From positions 840,001-904,000 of the forward strand of contig NC_011831.1 of assembly GCF_000021945.1 (NCBI RefSeq): a stretch of DNA of 64,000 nt, read 5' to 3'. The notes below the pieces were generated by a model. That model was not told the origin of the DNA. It did not search any database and saw only the letters and a program-made list of their open reading frames with translations. The position numbers and the translations under genes were made by a program. How positions within the stretch are numbered: the first letter of the stretch is position 1; every line of letters starts with the position of its first letter. The stretch comes from Chloroflexus aggregans DSM 9485. Its GTDB lineage: Bacteria; Chloroflexota; Chloroflexia; Chloroflexales; Chloroflexaceae. This document shows, one piece after another, positions 8,220 to 18,061 of the stretch.

Positions 8220-11200
8220 TCACCTGACGACCATCGGCAGGTACACCTGCTTCAGCACGACCCCGTACCCGCGCGTCGCCAGCCGCAGCGGCGTCTCGCC
8301 GTAGGGGGACTCGGTATTCCCCTGCACGAACTTGACCCGGTAGCGATTGTTGCCCGGGCTGACCGGCATGTAGGTGTACGGCCCGGCGGCCGGCGCTGTG
8401 CCGAGCGCTTCGTATCCTGCCAGCCCCTCCGGGTTCACCTCGATTACCGCCTGCGCGCCCGCCGGGCCGCCCGTCCACGATACCCGCACCGAGCCATCCG
8501 CCAGCAGGACAGCCTGCACGTTCTGGGGCTGCGGCAGGGTTTGGGAGCGAGTCGCGGCCGCCACTGTGTTGGAAGGGGCGCTCTCGCCGGTCTCATTCAG
8601 CGCGACGATCCGGTAGACGTAGGTGGTATTGGCGTTCAGGCCGGTCACGGTGTAGCCGGTGGCCTCGCTCGACACGGAGGCGACGATCGTAAACGGCCCC
8701 GCCGCAGTGTTGCTCTGCTCGATGCGGTACGTGGTTTGCTCGCTGCCAGCGGCAGGGGTCCAGGTCAGGCGCAGGCTGTCGGCGCTGAGCGACGTAATCG
8801 CGGAGAGCGTGGGCGGCGTCGGCCGGAGTGGCAGGCTGCGCACATCGTTCAGCGTGGCGGCGAAATCCGAGTCGTTCCCAGCAGCGTCCAACACCTGAAG
8901 CCGATAGGCGTAGACGATGCCGGGCTGCACGGTGGCGTCGTCCCATTGGGTCGTCCCGACCGGCAGCACGGCCAGGTCCTCCCAGTCGCCGTCAGCGGCG
9001 CGACGCTGCAACAAGTAGCCAACGGCGGCGCTCTCCAACGATGCCGCGCCTGCTGCCCCCAACCCGTCGAGCGTCCAGCTCACCCGCATGAACGGCTGCG
9101 AAGCCGGGTCGGGCAGCTTGACGGGGGCGGCGACGATGGAAGTGGGTTTGGCCTGCCAGCCCTCGCCGACCGCGATCACCCGGCCCTGGCCGGTCTGCAC
9201 GTAGACCTCGCGGCCGTAGCTGATCGCTGCCGACCCGCCGTTGGCGCCGCTGCCCAGCGACCAAACCCACAGCAACTCGCCCGTGTGCGGGTGATAGGCT
9301 TGCAGCCAGTCGCCGTTGCCCATGTAGATGGCGTCGGCGGAAGCGGCCGGGAGGCTGCGCACGGCCGCGCCCAGGTTGACCTGCCAGCGCAGCGCCATGC
9401 CGAGCGAGAGGCTGTAGAGGATGCCGCTCTCGGTTCCGACCAGCACCTGGCCGCCTGGCCCCGCAGTCGGCCCGCTGCTGATGGCGCCCGCGGCGGTGAA
9501 GCTGCCTTGCACGGCGAACGTGTCGAGGTTGAGCCGCACGACCGTGCCATCGCTGCGGCCGGCAAAGATGCTGTTGGCGTAGAGCAATGGCGGCGTGGTG
9601 TACGCCGTTGGCGCCGGGCTGGAATAGACGACGCAGCCGGTGCGGATATATCCGAAAGCAGGGCAGGACGGGGCGAACAGATCCAGGCGGAAGACGCGGC
9701 CGGTGTTGGTCGTGCCGTAGTAGGCGCGGTTCGCGCCCGCGGTCAGTCCGCCCACGATCTTGCCCTCGATGCCGTGGATGGCGTAGAGCTGGCCGTCGGG
9801 CCGCACGACCACCACCGCCGAGTTGGCGCCGTCGGTGTCGAGCGGCACGGCGATGAACCCATCCGACCCCACCACCGGCCCGGCGGTCGGCGCGCCGCCC
9901 AGGTTGAGCCGCCAGCGTTCGCCAGAAGACCTGAGGGCGTAGAGCCAGCCCAGGCGATCCACGGCGTAGACCGTGTTGTCCGTGGTGATCGCTGGCGCGC
10001 CCACCGCCGGCGCATTCAAGACCCAGCGCTGCTTGAGCTGGCCGCCACGCACCACATCCACAAAACTGTGCGCGACGACGACATCGCCGTTTACGTCTAC
10101 CACCGGCGAGGTGCGCACCGACAGGGAGAGGTTGGCCGGCGCTGCGTACTGCCAGAGCTGTTTGGGGAAGGATGGACCAACCAGGGTGGTGTAGCTGAGG
10201 CCGCGACTGTTATAGCGCAACATCGGCCACGCGGCGAGGGTCGCATCGCCGCCGGCATTGCCGAAGTAGCTGAGGGTCGGATCGCCGAAGAGGTCGTAGT
10301 TGAACGCCCACCAGCCGCCCTGTTGCCTGGCCTTCACTTTGGCCATGTACTCGGCCATCGTCTGCCACACCGCATCGCCCAGCCGCATCTGGTCGGCCAG
10401 CAGGCGCCGGTTGACGCCGACGCTGATGTCTTGCACGCCGCCCTGGCCGGGCTGCTGCCAGCCCGGTGAATAGGGCAACACGCCGACCCCGCCAGCCCAG
10501 GCCGTGGCGTTGAACCGGCTCAACATTTCGGCCCCGAAGTTGACCGGATCAGCCCAGTTGCCGGTGCTGCACGCCGCTACCACGTAGATGGGCGCACTGC
10601 CGTAGCGGGGGTTCATATCATCGTAGTCGAGCATTGTCGTCTGACTGACCTCGTCGACACCGTTGAGTTGTCCGGCAAACGGTTCGCTCGGCTGGTCGAG
10701 CCGGCCATTGGGGAAGAGGTCACCCGACCAATGGGTGCGAACGACGCCGTTGCCGTTGCCGTGGCCGACCAGATTGACGACGCCGTAGGAATATCGGTCG
10801 TCCAATACTTGGCCCTGGTTCAAGTAGTTGATGAGGTTTTGCTGCGTGAGCTCATACGGCGTCATCACGCCCGACGCGCCGGTGGCGATGCCGCCGAGGT
10901 TCACCGGCTCGTTTTCATAGAGGCGATCAATGCTGTAGCCCGTGGCGGTTTGAAAGCCGGTGCGCATCGTTTCGCCGACATAAGCGCCGTCGGTGCCGGT
11001 GCCGCACGGCGCCTGATAGCTACCGCCCTGGCCGTTTTCGTTCTTCTTCCAACACTGCCCGCGCAGATCCATCATGCTCATGGCCGAGAGGGTCCGGTTC
11101 TTGAACGACGCGGCCCGACGCTCGAACTCCATGCTATTCGCCAGCGTCCGGCGCACGGCCTGCGGGTCGGTCAGCGGGATGCGGCCGACGGCCACGGTCA

Positions 11201-13436
11201 GGTTGAAGACGTTGCGGCTGTCCGAAGTGTATCCGTTCCTCTGCTGCGCCGCCGGATCGCCGAAGATGCCGTCGCCCAGACAGCCGTTGCCGTTGGTGTC
11301 CCAGTTGCTGGTCAGGTCGGCGTAGTACCAGTCGGTGCGCCAGCCGGAGCCCGGCTCCGTGCCCTGGGGGTTGCGGCAGTTGCTGTTCCACGGCGCCTGA
11401 GAGTAGTCTTTGTCCGCGCCAGCTTCGACCTGGGCGTAGGGCAAGACTTGATTGGTGCCGATCAGCATCAGATACCGAAAGCGGCTGCCATACGTCTGAT
11501 ACCGGCCGATCTCAAAGTTGCGGATGTTCTTGACCAGCGCGATGTCGTTCGGGCTGGCGCCCTGGCCCGCCTGCTCGATGCTGACCACCTCGACCTCGAA
11601 ACCCAACCGGCGCTTGAAATCCACGAAGTCGGCGAGCGCGCCGGCCTGGATGACCGACTGGGGCGCAATGATGAGGAAGTAGGGCCCGGCTGTGTAATCG
11701 GTCGGCGACGGGAGCGCGTCTTTGAGCACGAAGGTGAAGCCGCTGTAGGCGCCGGCTCCAGCGGCGCCGAGCGTGATGGTGCGCGCGTCAATGACTGTGC
11801 CGGGTGAGTACGCCTCTGCCTTGAACGGGATGTAGCCCTTGGGCAGGGTCAGCGGGTCGAGTTCGAGCACGTGCTGTGTGAAGTCGTCCTCGCTGACCAC
11901 GGTGAAGCTGCCGTTCGGCTGGCTTGTGGCCACGCCGACGATGGCGCTGCTGCCGCCCGGATCGCGGCCGATCAACCGTACCTTCACGCCCCCTACGCCG
12001 ATCGGCTGGACCAAATCACTGCGCGGCTGGTAGAGGACGCGGCCGGTGAGGGTGCGGGGCGCGCCGAGGCTGCCCAGCGTGGCGGCGCTCCACGTGACGG
12101 GCTGGTTCCACCCGGAGATCACCGGCCAGATGCGGTCGTCGCCGATCCCGCCGATCCAGTTCTGCGCCAGCCGCAGGCCGAAGACGCCGCCCTTGTTGTT
12201 GAGCAGGCTGAGGCTGATGCGATACTCGGCGTTGCGGGTCTGGCCGAGCCCGGCGTCGAACATGCGGTACTGCCCATCCCACTGGCTGCTGATGGCCGAC
12301 GTGAGCGTGTACCCGCCGTTGCCATCGCCGGCGCGGGCGATCTTCGAGCCGTCGCTGCGCAGCTCCAGCGTGTAATCGTTGGGCTGGGCAAGCAGGCTGC
12401 GGCTCAGATCGGGATCGAGGTAGACGGCAACCCAGTTGTCGCCGAACCAGGTGGGCACGGTCAGGCCCTCGAAACAGATCCACAGGTCGCTGGCCGTGCG
12501 CAGCAGGTGCGCCGTGGTGCGAGGCGTTCCCTCCGGCGAGCCGTTCGATACGATCACCTGCGTGGCGCCCCCATATTCGCTGGGGGTGCAGTAGCCGTCG
12601 AGGCCAAGGGCGACGTTGCGCTGGGGGATGCGGATGTCGCGGGGGATGGCGCCGTCGGCCACGAAGAACCCGCCGCGCACCACGCCGTTGAAGCGGTTGG
12701 TGGCGTCAGCGGCGTCGCCGTTCAGCCGCCACTCCGCCAACAGTGTAGAGCCTGCGGTAGCTGGATCGAGTTCTCGAAACATGTTCGCCCGGATCTCGTT
12801 GCCGGACAATGCCCGCCGCCACAGGCGCACGTTGTCGAGCAGGCCGGAGAAGTAGTTGTGGACGTAATCGCGAGCCAGGTCGGCGCCGATGCCGAGCGGT
12901 GTGCCGCTGGCCTGGCCCACGCCGCCAGCGTAGGGGCTGGTGCTGTCCAAAATGCCGTTGATGTAGATGGCGCGCTGCGATGAGATCGTGCTGTAGGTGA
13001 CGGCGATGTGCATCCACACGCCGGTCGGCACCGTACCCACGCTGTCCATGCGGCTGCCGAAGCCGTTGCTCACGAACCGCACGTGACCGCCGAGAAACAT
13101 CAAGCAGTAGGAGCGGTCCCAATCGTTGCACAGAACAGACTCGTTCCGGCCGGCGTTGTTGCGCTTCACCCATGCCTCGATCGTGATGCCGTTCGGGAAG
13201 TTGTTCAGGGCTGACGAATGGGGCACCTCGATGTAGTTGAGCGGGAACGGGTCGCCGGGGCGGGCGCCGAGCAGGCTGAATGAGTTTTGTCCCGCCGCGG
13301 CCGGGGCGGCCAGCTCCGCTTGGTCCTCCGGCTGTCCATCCTGGGCATAGATCGGAACGGCCGAAATCACCACCACCAGGAGCAACAGCCAGCGCAAAGC
13401 TACGATCGGAAGACGTCGCGGTCTCATCGGCCTCAC
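8220..13436 (-). CDS. Giant secreted gingipain-type (C25) peptidase with LamG, beta-propeller and FN3 domains
   Basis: A 1738-residue secreted protein. Residues 1-32 are a signal peptide (hydrophobic WLLLLVVVISAVPIYAQ). About 65-255 is a LamG/concanavalin-like domain (ITIEAWVKRN, LLDNVRLWRRALS). About 270-460 looks like a carbohydrate-binding beta-sandwich. About 585-1060 matches peptidase family C25: candidate catalytic His in LVGHGN (near 890) and Cys in VVAACSTGNW (near 955). About 1090-1440 is a PQQ-type beta-propeller (repeated YAVDRLGWLYALRSSG-like blades). About 1450-1720 are two or three fibronectin type III domains (NTTYVYRIVALNETG). It should be cut or anchored outside the cell and bind polysaccharide or protein. 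Its start overlaps the stop of the upstream lipoprotein gene by four bases, so the two are translationally coupled. No type IX secretion C-terminal tag is evident. Confidence 0.88.
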   Translation of the reverse strand: MRPMRPRRLPIVALRWLLLLVVVISAVPIYAQDGQPEDQAELAAPAAAGQNSFSLLGARPGDPFPLNYIEVPHSSALNNFPNGITIEAWVKRNNAGRNESVLCNDWDRSYCLMFLGGHVRFVSNGFGSRMDSVGTVPTGVWMHIAVTYSTISSQRAIYINGILDSTSPYAGGVGQASGTPLGIGADLARDYVHNYFSGLLDNVRLWRRALSGNEIRANMFRELDPATAGSTLLAEWRLNGDAADATNRFNGVVRGGFFVADGAIPRDIRIPQRNVALGLDGYCTPSEYGGATQVIVSNGSPEGTPRTTAHLLRTASDLWICFEGLTVPTWFGDNWVAVYLDPDLSRSLLAQPNDYTLELRSDGSKIARAGDGNGGYTLTSAISSQWDGQYRMFDAGLGQTRNAEYRISLSLLNNKGGVFGLRLAQNWIGGIGDDRIWPVISGWNQPVTWSAATLGSLGAPRTLTGRVLYQPRSDLVQPIGVGGVKVRLIGRDPGGSSAIVGVATSQPNGSFTVVSEDDFTQHVLELDPLTLPKGYIPFKAEAYSPGTVIDARTITLGAAGAGAYSGFTFVLKDALPSPTDYTAGPYFLIIAPQSVIQAGALADFVDFKRRLGFEVEVVSIEQAGQGASPNDIALVKNIRNFEIGRYQTYGSRFRYLMLIGTNQVLPYAQVEAGADKDYSQAPWNSNCRNPQGTEPGSGWRTDWYYADLTSNWDTNGNGCLGDGIFGDPAAQQRNGYTSDSRNVFNLTVAVGRIPLTDPQAVRRTLANSMEFERRAASFKNRTLSAMSMMDLRGQCWKKNENGQGGSYQAPCGTGTDGAYVGETMRTGFQTATGYSIDRLYENEPVNLGGIATGASGVMTPYELTQQNLINYLNQGQVLDDRYSYGVVNLVGHGNGNGVVRTHWSGDLFPNGRLDQPSEPFAGQLNGVDEVSQTTMLDYDDMNPRYGSAPIYVVAACSTGNWADPVNFGAEMLSRFNATAWAGGVGVLPYSPGWQQPGQGGVQDISVGVNRRLLADQMRLGDAVWQTMAEYMAKVKARQQGGWWAFNYDLFGDPTLSYFGNAGGDATLAAWPMLRYNSRGLSYTTLVGPSFPKQLWQYAAPANLSLSVRTSPVVDVNGDVVVAHSFVDVVRGGQLKQRWVLNAPAVGAPAITTDNTVYAVDRLGWLYALRSSGERWRLNLGGAPTAGPVVGSDGFIAVPLDTDGANSAVVVVRPDGQLYAIHGIEGKIVGGLTAGANRAYYGTTNTGRVFRLDLFAPSCPAFGYIRTGCVVYSSPAPTAYTTPPLLYANSIFAGRSDGTVVRLNLDTFAVQGSFTAAGAISSGPTAGPGGQVLVGTESGILYSLSLGMALRWQVNLGAAVRSLPAASADAIYMGNGDWLQAYHPHTGELLWVWSLGSGANGGSAAISYGREVYVQTGQGRVIAVGEGWQAKPTSIVAAPVKLPDPASQPFMRVSWTLDGLGAAGAASLESAAVGYLLQRRAADGDWEDLAVLPVGTTQWDDATVQPGIVYAYRLQVLDAAGNDSDFAATLNDVRSLPLRPTPPTLSAITSLSADSLRLTWTPAAGSEQTTYRIEQSNTAAGPFTIVASVSSEATGYTVTGLNANTTYVYRIVALNETGESAPSNTVAAATRSQTLPQPQNVQAVLLADGSVRVSWTGGPAGAQAVIEVNPEGLAGYEALGTAPAAGPYTYMPVSPGNNRYRVKFVQGNTESPYGETPLRLATRGYGVVLKQVYLPMVVR

Positions 13437-14050
13437 CCCTTCTCTTTCAACCGCCGGAACAGCACAGCCAGGTAATCGGCGATCTGCGACTCAGTGCTCA
13501 AAACCAGGTTGTCGGCCGGGAAGCGCAGGAAGACGTAGCGGCCATCCTGCAGGGCCTGCACCGCGCGCAGCTTGCTCTCCGGGATGACCCAGGTGTAGCC
13601 CTCCTGCACGTAGTCGGCCAGGCTGTTCACGGTTACGCCGGCCAGCCGATTGGCCGGGTCGGTGTCCATACGCCACTTGACCAGGGTCTCCTCGCCGGTG
13701 TAGGCTTGCACGGTGAACTCGGACTGTTGGCTCGCGCCGGTGGGGGTGTAGAACCACGTGCAGGCGGTCCAGCCTAGCATGACCGTCTCCATCAAGTTGT
13801 CGGGCTTGACGCCGATCATGCGCGCCAGCTCGTCGGCAGGAACCAGCTCGGCGCAGGGGATGGTCAACGCCGCCGATGCGGCGGTCTGCTCGGCCGCCGG
13901 CTCAGCGGCGGGAGCGGTCGTTGGCGCCGGCGGAACCGCTGTGGACGCCGGCTTGACCTGTGGGGACGACTGGCCGCCCCCGCACGCAGCCAGGGCAAGG
14001 GCGACAAACAATGTGAGCAAGGCCAACGCGATCTCAGTTCTATGTTTCAT
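13433..14050 (-). CDS. Lipoprotein co-transcribed with C25 peptidase
   Basis: A 205-residue lipoprotein. Two ATGs are available: AGGAG abuts the one at 14056 and lies six bases ahead of the one at 14050, so 14050 (MKHRTEIALALL) is preferred. The lipobox is LALAAC, followed by a Pro/Ala/Thr linker to about residue 70. The globular part (PCAELVPADELARMIG, WTACTWFY, YTWVIPESKLRAVQALQDGRYVFL) resembles DUF3558-type lipoproteins of actinobacteria, in which two cysteines form a disulfide; this assignment is tentative. Its stop overlaps the start of the C25 gene, suggesting a joint role at the cell surface. Confidence 0.78.
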   Translation of the reverse strand: MKHRTEIALALLTLFVALALAACGGGQSSPQVKPASTAVPPAPTTAPAAEPAAEQTAASAALTIPCAELVPADELARMIGVKPDNLMETVMLGWTACTWFYTPTGASQQSEFTVQAYTGEETLVKWRMDTDPANRLAGVTVNSLADYVQEGYTWVIPESKLRAVQALQDGRYVFLRFPADNLVLSTESQIADYLAVLFRRLKEKG

Positions 14051-14151
14051 CTTCATCTCCTGACAGCAATGTGCCCGACAGACGCCATCTGGGTCTTGTC
14101 ATAGAATCTGCTCCGTAAGCTGAGTTTCAGTTGATCTCAGATGTTGCTTGC

Positions 14152-14185
14152 ACGTGCCTGGCACTTTCGGAAGTGCCAGGCACGT
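14152..14185. repeat. REP-like hairpin copy 3
   Basis: ACGTGCCTGGCACTT and its exact reverse complement flank a TCGG tetraloop in the divergent gap between the lipoprotein operon and the XRE-STAND gene. The same core occurs at 8161-8198 and, degenerated, at 7160-7186. Confidence 0.85.
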
Positions 14186-14285
14186 AGACGGCAAATCGTG
14201 ATCTGCTGAGTGTATCTGTGCGCATTTTGACCGAACTTTGTTTGCAAAGGGTCACGCGCAGCGTTACAATCAGCGTGACAAGATC

Positions 14286-16625
14286 ATGGACGAACTCACG
14301 GAATTCTCTTTCGGGTATTGGGTGCGCCGACGGCGGCTGGCGCTCGACCTGACCCAAGCCGAGCTGGGCCGCCGCGCGGGCGTCAGCGCGGCCGCCATCC
14401 GCAAGATCGAGGCGGACGAGCGGCGGCCGTCGTGCGAGCTGGCCGAGCTGCTGGCGTCGGCTTTGGGCGTGCCCGCTGAGGAACGCGCCGCGTTTCTGGC
14501 CGCGGCGCGCGGCCTCGCGTCGATCGAGCGCCTGCCGGTCGCCGTGGGACCGCTGGCCGCGCCCGCGCAGCCGATACCGCCCGCCACCCCGCACAACCTG
14601 CCTGCGCCGCTGACCTCCTTCGTGAACCGCACCTCCGATGTCGCCGCGGTGACAGCCCTGCTGCGCCGGCCCGACGTGCGCCTGCTCACCCTCGTCGGCC
14701 CGCCCGGCGTCGGCAAGACGCGGCTCAGCATCCACGCTGCGGAGGCGTTGCTGCCCGCTTTCCCCGACGGCGTCTGGTTCGTTGAACTGGCGCCCATCAG
14801 CGACCCGGCGCTGGCGCTCGCGGCCATTGCGCGGCAGGCCGGGGTGTCTAAGCGGGCCGACGAGCCGTTGGCTCAGCGCTTTCGCGCCGCCTTGGGCGGG
14901 AAGCGGGTGCTGTTGGTGCTGGACAACTGCGAGCAGGTGGTGGAGGTTGCGGCAGAGGTGAGCGAGTTGTTGCGGGCCTGCAAGGGGCTGAAGGTCCTAG
15001 CCACCAGCCGCGTGCCGTTGCACGTCTACGGCGAGCACGAATACGCAGCCTCGCCGCTGTCGCTGCCGCCGCCGGGTGCGCTGCCCGACCAGATGCTGGA
15101 GTTCGAGGCGGTGCAGTTGTTCGTGGCCTGCACACGGCAGCATCAGCCGGCTTTCGCCGTGGACGCAGCCAACGCCGGGGACGTGGCCGACATCCTGCGC
15201 AAGCTGGAGGGCATTCCGCTGGCCATCGAGCTGGCTGCCGTGGCCTTGCGCCGCCTGTCCGTGGCCGGGTTGGCCGCCATGCTGTGTTGCGAGGCGAACT
15301 GGGTGGACGCGATCCAGGCCACGGCGCGCGATCTGCCGCCGCGCCAGCGCACCCTGGCCAGCGCCATCGCCTGGAGCTACGATCTGCTCGACGCGGACAG
15401 CCAGCGCTGTTTGCGGCGCCTGGCCGTCTTAGTCGGCCCTTTCACCCTCGATGCCGCGGTTGCCATCTGCACGGAGACGGCCGATCCGGCCGACCGCGCA
15501 CGGGCGCAGGCGTGGCTGACGGCCCTGGCCGATCACAGCCTGCTGTCGCCCGAACCGGGCCGCTGGCGGCTGCTGGAGATGGTGCGCGAGTTCGCCTGGA
15601 ACCGGCTCGACCCGCAAGAGCGCGACCTGGCGCAGCGCAGGCACGCGGATTACTTCCGCAACCTGTTGGCGCAGTCCGCGAGCGACATGGCAGCCATCGA
15701 GCGCGACCACAACAACTACCTGGCCGCCCTGCGGTGGTTCATCGAACGGGGGGAAGCCTCCGCTGCGCTGCGCATGTGCGCTGACCTGGCCTGGTTCTGG
15801 GAGACGCACGGTTACGTGCACGAGGGCCAGGCGCTGATCCGCCGCAGCCTGGCGCTCGGGGGAGAAGTGGCTGTCGAGCAGCGCATCGGCCTCCTGTTTA
15901 AGGCAGCCAACCTCTCCTGGCAGCGCCACGACTTCGCCAGCGCCGACGAGTTTGCCGGTCAGGCCATCGCCATCGCCGAGGACGAACGGCCCGAGGAGCT
16001 GGCGGCGCTGTTCAACCTGGTGGGACGCATGGAGATCGAGCGCGGGGAGTTTGCCCAGGCAGAAGCGGCGTTGCGACGCAGCGCGGCGCTGGCGCGGCAG
16101 CGGCCGGAGCTGCTCAACCCCGGCTTCCCCCTCTTGCAGTTGGGCGAGGTCGCGTGGGCGCGCGGGGACCTGACGCAGGCTCAGGCGTTGTTCGACGAGG
16201 CGGCCGCGCTGCTGCCCGACGCCGGGCCGGAGCTGGCGCGCGCCATCCTGCACACCGACCGGGCCGAGATCGCCCTAGCGCGCGGGGATGTGGTGGCGGC
16301 GCGGGGGGAACTGCTGCTGGCGCTGCCCCACGTCCGCCAGCATGTGCGCCGCGTGCGCTTCTGGCTGGTCAGCCTGGCCGGTTGGCTGCTGGCCGACGGA
16401 TCGCCGGAGGACGCCGCCTTAGCTGTGCAATGCCTAGCTGCCGAGGAGGGACTGGGCGAGCGCGGCGGTCCTCTTTCCCCCATTTACCATGCGCTGATCG
16501 CCCAACGCCGGCGCACCGCGTGCGACTTGGTGGAGGCAGCGACCTGGTCAGCGCTTTGGCGCGCCGCGCGCGTGTGGACGGCGCAAGAGGCGCTGGCGCG
16601 GGCCGAGAGCTGGTTGGGCCGCTGA
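14286..16625 (+). CDS. XRE-type HTH / STAND ATPase transcriptional regulator
   Basis: A 779-residue regulator. Residues about 10-70 form an XRE helix-turn-helix (DLTQAELGRRAGVSAAAIRK). About 105-440 is an NB-ARC/STAND ATPase with Walker A LVGPPGVGKTRLS near 136 and Walker B VLLVLDNCE near 208, then a winged-helix region. The C-terminal half is alpha-helical TPR-like repeats (AEAALRRSAALARQRPEL). This architecture is common in Chloroflexota and actinobacteria, where the repeats sense a ligand and ATP hydrolysis drives oligomerisation and DNA binding. The ATG at 14286 is chosen because the upstream in-frame codons are not family-like. It is divergent from the C25/lipoprotein group, so those genes are plausible targets. 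Very high GC distinguishes it from the host flanks. Confidence 0.87.
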   Translation: MDELTEFSFGYWVRRRRLALDLTQAELGRRAGVSAAAIRKIEADERRPSCELAELLASALGVPAEERAAFLAAARGLASIERLPVAVGPLAAPAQPIPPATPHNLPAPLTSFVNRTSDVAAVTALLRRPDVRLLTLVGPPGVGKTRLSIHAAEALLPAFPDGVWFVELAPISDPALALAAIARQAGVSKRADEPLAQRFRAALGGKRVLLVLDNCEQVVEVAAEVSELLRACKGLKVLATSRVPLHVYGEHEYAASPLSLPPPGALPDQMLEFEAVQLFVACTRQHQPAFAVDAANAGDVADILRKLEGIPLAIELAAVALRRLSVAGLAAMLCCEANWVDAIQATARDLPPRQRTLASAIAWSYDLLDADSQRCLRRLAVLVGPFTLDAAVAICTETADPADRARAQAWLTALADHSLLSPEPGRWRLLEMVREFAWNRLDPQERDLAQRRHADYFRNLLAQSASDMAAIERDHNNYLAALRWFIERGEASAALRMCADLAWFWETHGYVHEGQALIRRSLALGGEVAVEQRIGLLFKAANLSWQRHDFASADEFAGQAIAIAEDERPEELAALFNLVGRMEIERGEFAQAEAALRRSAALARQRPELLNPGFPLLQLGEVAWARGDLTQAQALFDEAAALLPDAGPELARAILHTDRAEIALARGDVVAARGELLLALPHVRQHVRRVRFWLVSLAGWLLADGSPEDAALAVQCLAAEEGLGERGGPLSPIYHALIAQRRRTACDLVEAATWSALWRAARVWTAQEALARAESWLGR

Positions 16626-16687
16626 GCGAGCCGCGCCGCAAGTGAGGGGGCCATCGGCCGGCGCTGGTCAGGCAGGCAAGAGCGGAT

Positions 16688-16840
16688 TCAAGGCCGGGAC
16701 TTCACGAGGATCCGCACCACGTCCCGCTCCGGGATCAGGCACGTGGGCACGCCGCCGGGGTTGACCCACTGGCCGGCCGTGATGAAGCGGCCCAGGCCGG
16801 GCAGAGGGACGGATGCCTGCATGTTGAGCGTGCATGAAAG
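16688..16840 (-). pseudogene. C-terminal remnant of unknown protein beside IS
   Basis: About 50 reverse-strand codons read as a protein end (QASVPLPGLGRFITAGQWVN, CLIPERDVVRILVKSRP, stop) with no start. The frame runs upstream into the IS1595-like element, whose insertion probably removed the rest. The family is not recognised. Confidence 0.35.
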
Positions 16841-16911
16841 GGGCAGGAGTTGCTCATGGAGGCTCATGAGTTCATGAGTAGCCAGCTTGCAAGGCATGGT
16901 AGACTGATTGT

Positions 16912-18037
16912 ATGATTGACTTTCCGATTACCGACCTGCTCGATGATGCCAGCTGCCTGCAGTGGCTCGAGCAGCACCTGCATCCCGACGGCGTCGTCTG
17001 TCCGCAGTGCGGGAGGGCGGATCGCCGCCTGTTTGTCCGCAATCAGGCCTTTCCCGGCTATCGCTGTCGCGCTTGTGCCACGTACTATACGATCCTCACC
17101 GGCACGGCGTTCGAGAAGACCCGGCAGCGGCCGGCGACCCTCGTCCTGCTGGTACGTGGCATTGCCACAGGCGAGTCGACCGCGCGCTTCTCCCGCGAAC
17201 TTGGGATCTCGCGCAAGCAATTGGATACGCTGCGCCTGCGTGTCCAAACCAACGTGGGGGAAACCGCACCCACCGACGTGATGGACGGGACCGAGTTTGA
17301 AGCGGATGAACTGTATCAGAATGCGGGGAAAAAAGGTACGCCGCAGCGCGATCCAGACGATCCGCCGCGCCGACGGGCGAACAAACGACCGGGTCGCGGC
17401 ACCGACGCCAATGATCGCCCGCCGATCGTGAGCATCATGTCCCGCACCACGAAGGAACATCGCTACTGGGTGGCCGAGACCACCACCAAAGACGAATTGC
17501 ACCCGTTGGTACGCGAGAACGTGCCCGCCGGGAGCACCGTCTGGTTCTCCACCGATGAACGCGCCAGTTATGCGGGCAGTCATCCGCAGCATGGCACGGT
17601 CTGCCACAGCCGGCATGCATGGGCGCGCGATGATGATGGTGACGGACGACGCGAAGTCCACTGCAATACATGTGAAGGCCGTGGCGCCGCACTCCGCACC
17701 TACCTCCGTCCGTTTCGTGGTACGCGAGAACGTGCCCGCCGGGAGCACCGTCTGGTTCTCCACCGATGAACGCGCCAGTTATGCGGGCATTCATCCGCAG
17801 CATGGCACGGTCTGCCACAGCCGGCATGCATGGGCGCGCGATGATGATGGTGACGGACGACGCGAAGTCCACTGCAATACATGTGAAGGCCGTGGCGCCG
17901 CACTCCGCACCTACCTCCGTCCGTTTCGTGGTGTCCATAAGCGCCATCTCTGGCACTCTGTGGCCACCTTCGAAGCCATGTCCAACGCCCGAACCATTAC
18001 CCCGACATTGATACACCGTATGTGTGTCGGCTACTAG
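16912..18037 (+). pseudogene. IS1595-family transposase, broken by 211-bp duplication
   Basis: The N-terminus carries a zinc ribbon (VVCPQCGRAD and YRCRACATYYTILTGTAFE), followed by the ISXO2-like catalytic core (DGTEFEADELYQNAGKKG, STDERASYAG). The family ending FRGVHKRHLWHSVATFEAM is present but lies after a second copy of 211 bases. Because 211 is not a multiple of three, the frame is lost at 17719. Removing one copy restores a normal transposase of about 305 residues ending at TAG 18035. The start ATG at 16912 lies about 20 bases inside the left inverted repeat. Confidence 0.85.
17508..17929 (+). repeat. 211-bp tandem duplication inside transposase
   Basis: Bases 17508-17718 are repeated immediately at 17719-17929 with a single visible difference (GGGCAGTC against GGGCATTC). 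The near identity implies a recent event. Confidence 0.93.
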
Positions 18038-18061
18038 GAGCAAGCTGGCTACTCATGAGCC

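Larger units (their letters stand above)
16861..18061 (+). mobile_element. IS1595-family insertion sequence, defective
   Basis: A transposase gene is framed by inverted repeats: GGCTCATGAG and CATGAGTAGCCAGCTTGC on the left (16861-16890), and GCAAGCTGGCTACTCATGAG plus CC on the right (18040-18061). I see no convincing 8-bp target duplication, so the exact ends are uncertain. The left flank is a truncated unknown gene and the right flank a truncated DNA methylase, so the element sits at a recombination junction. Its transposase is broken by a 211-bp tandem duplication. Confidence 0.75.

Noticed and set aside
8184-10469. Long forward-strand frame opposite the C25 gene
   Set aside because: Arg/Gly/His-rich shadow of the high-GC reverse-strand gene, which has clear domains and a signal peptide.
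14238-14285. Upstream start for the XRE-STAND regulator
   Set aside because: The extra residues (MFAKGHAQRYNQRDKI) are not like the family; the ATG at 14286 gives the usual HTH spacing.
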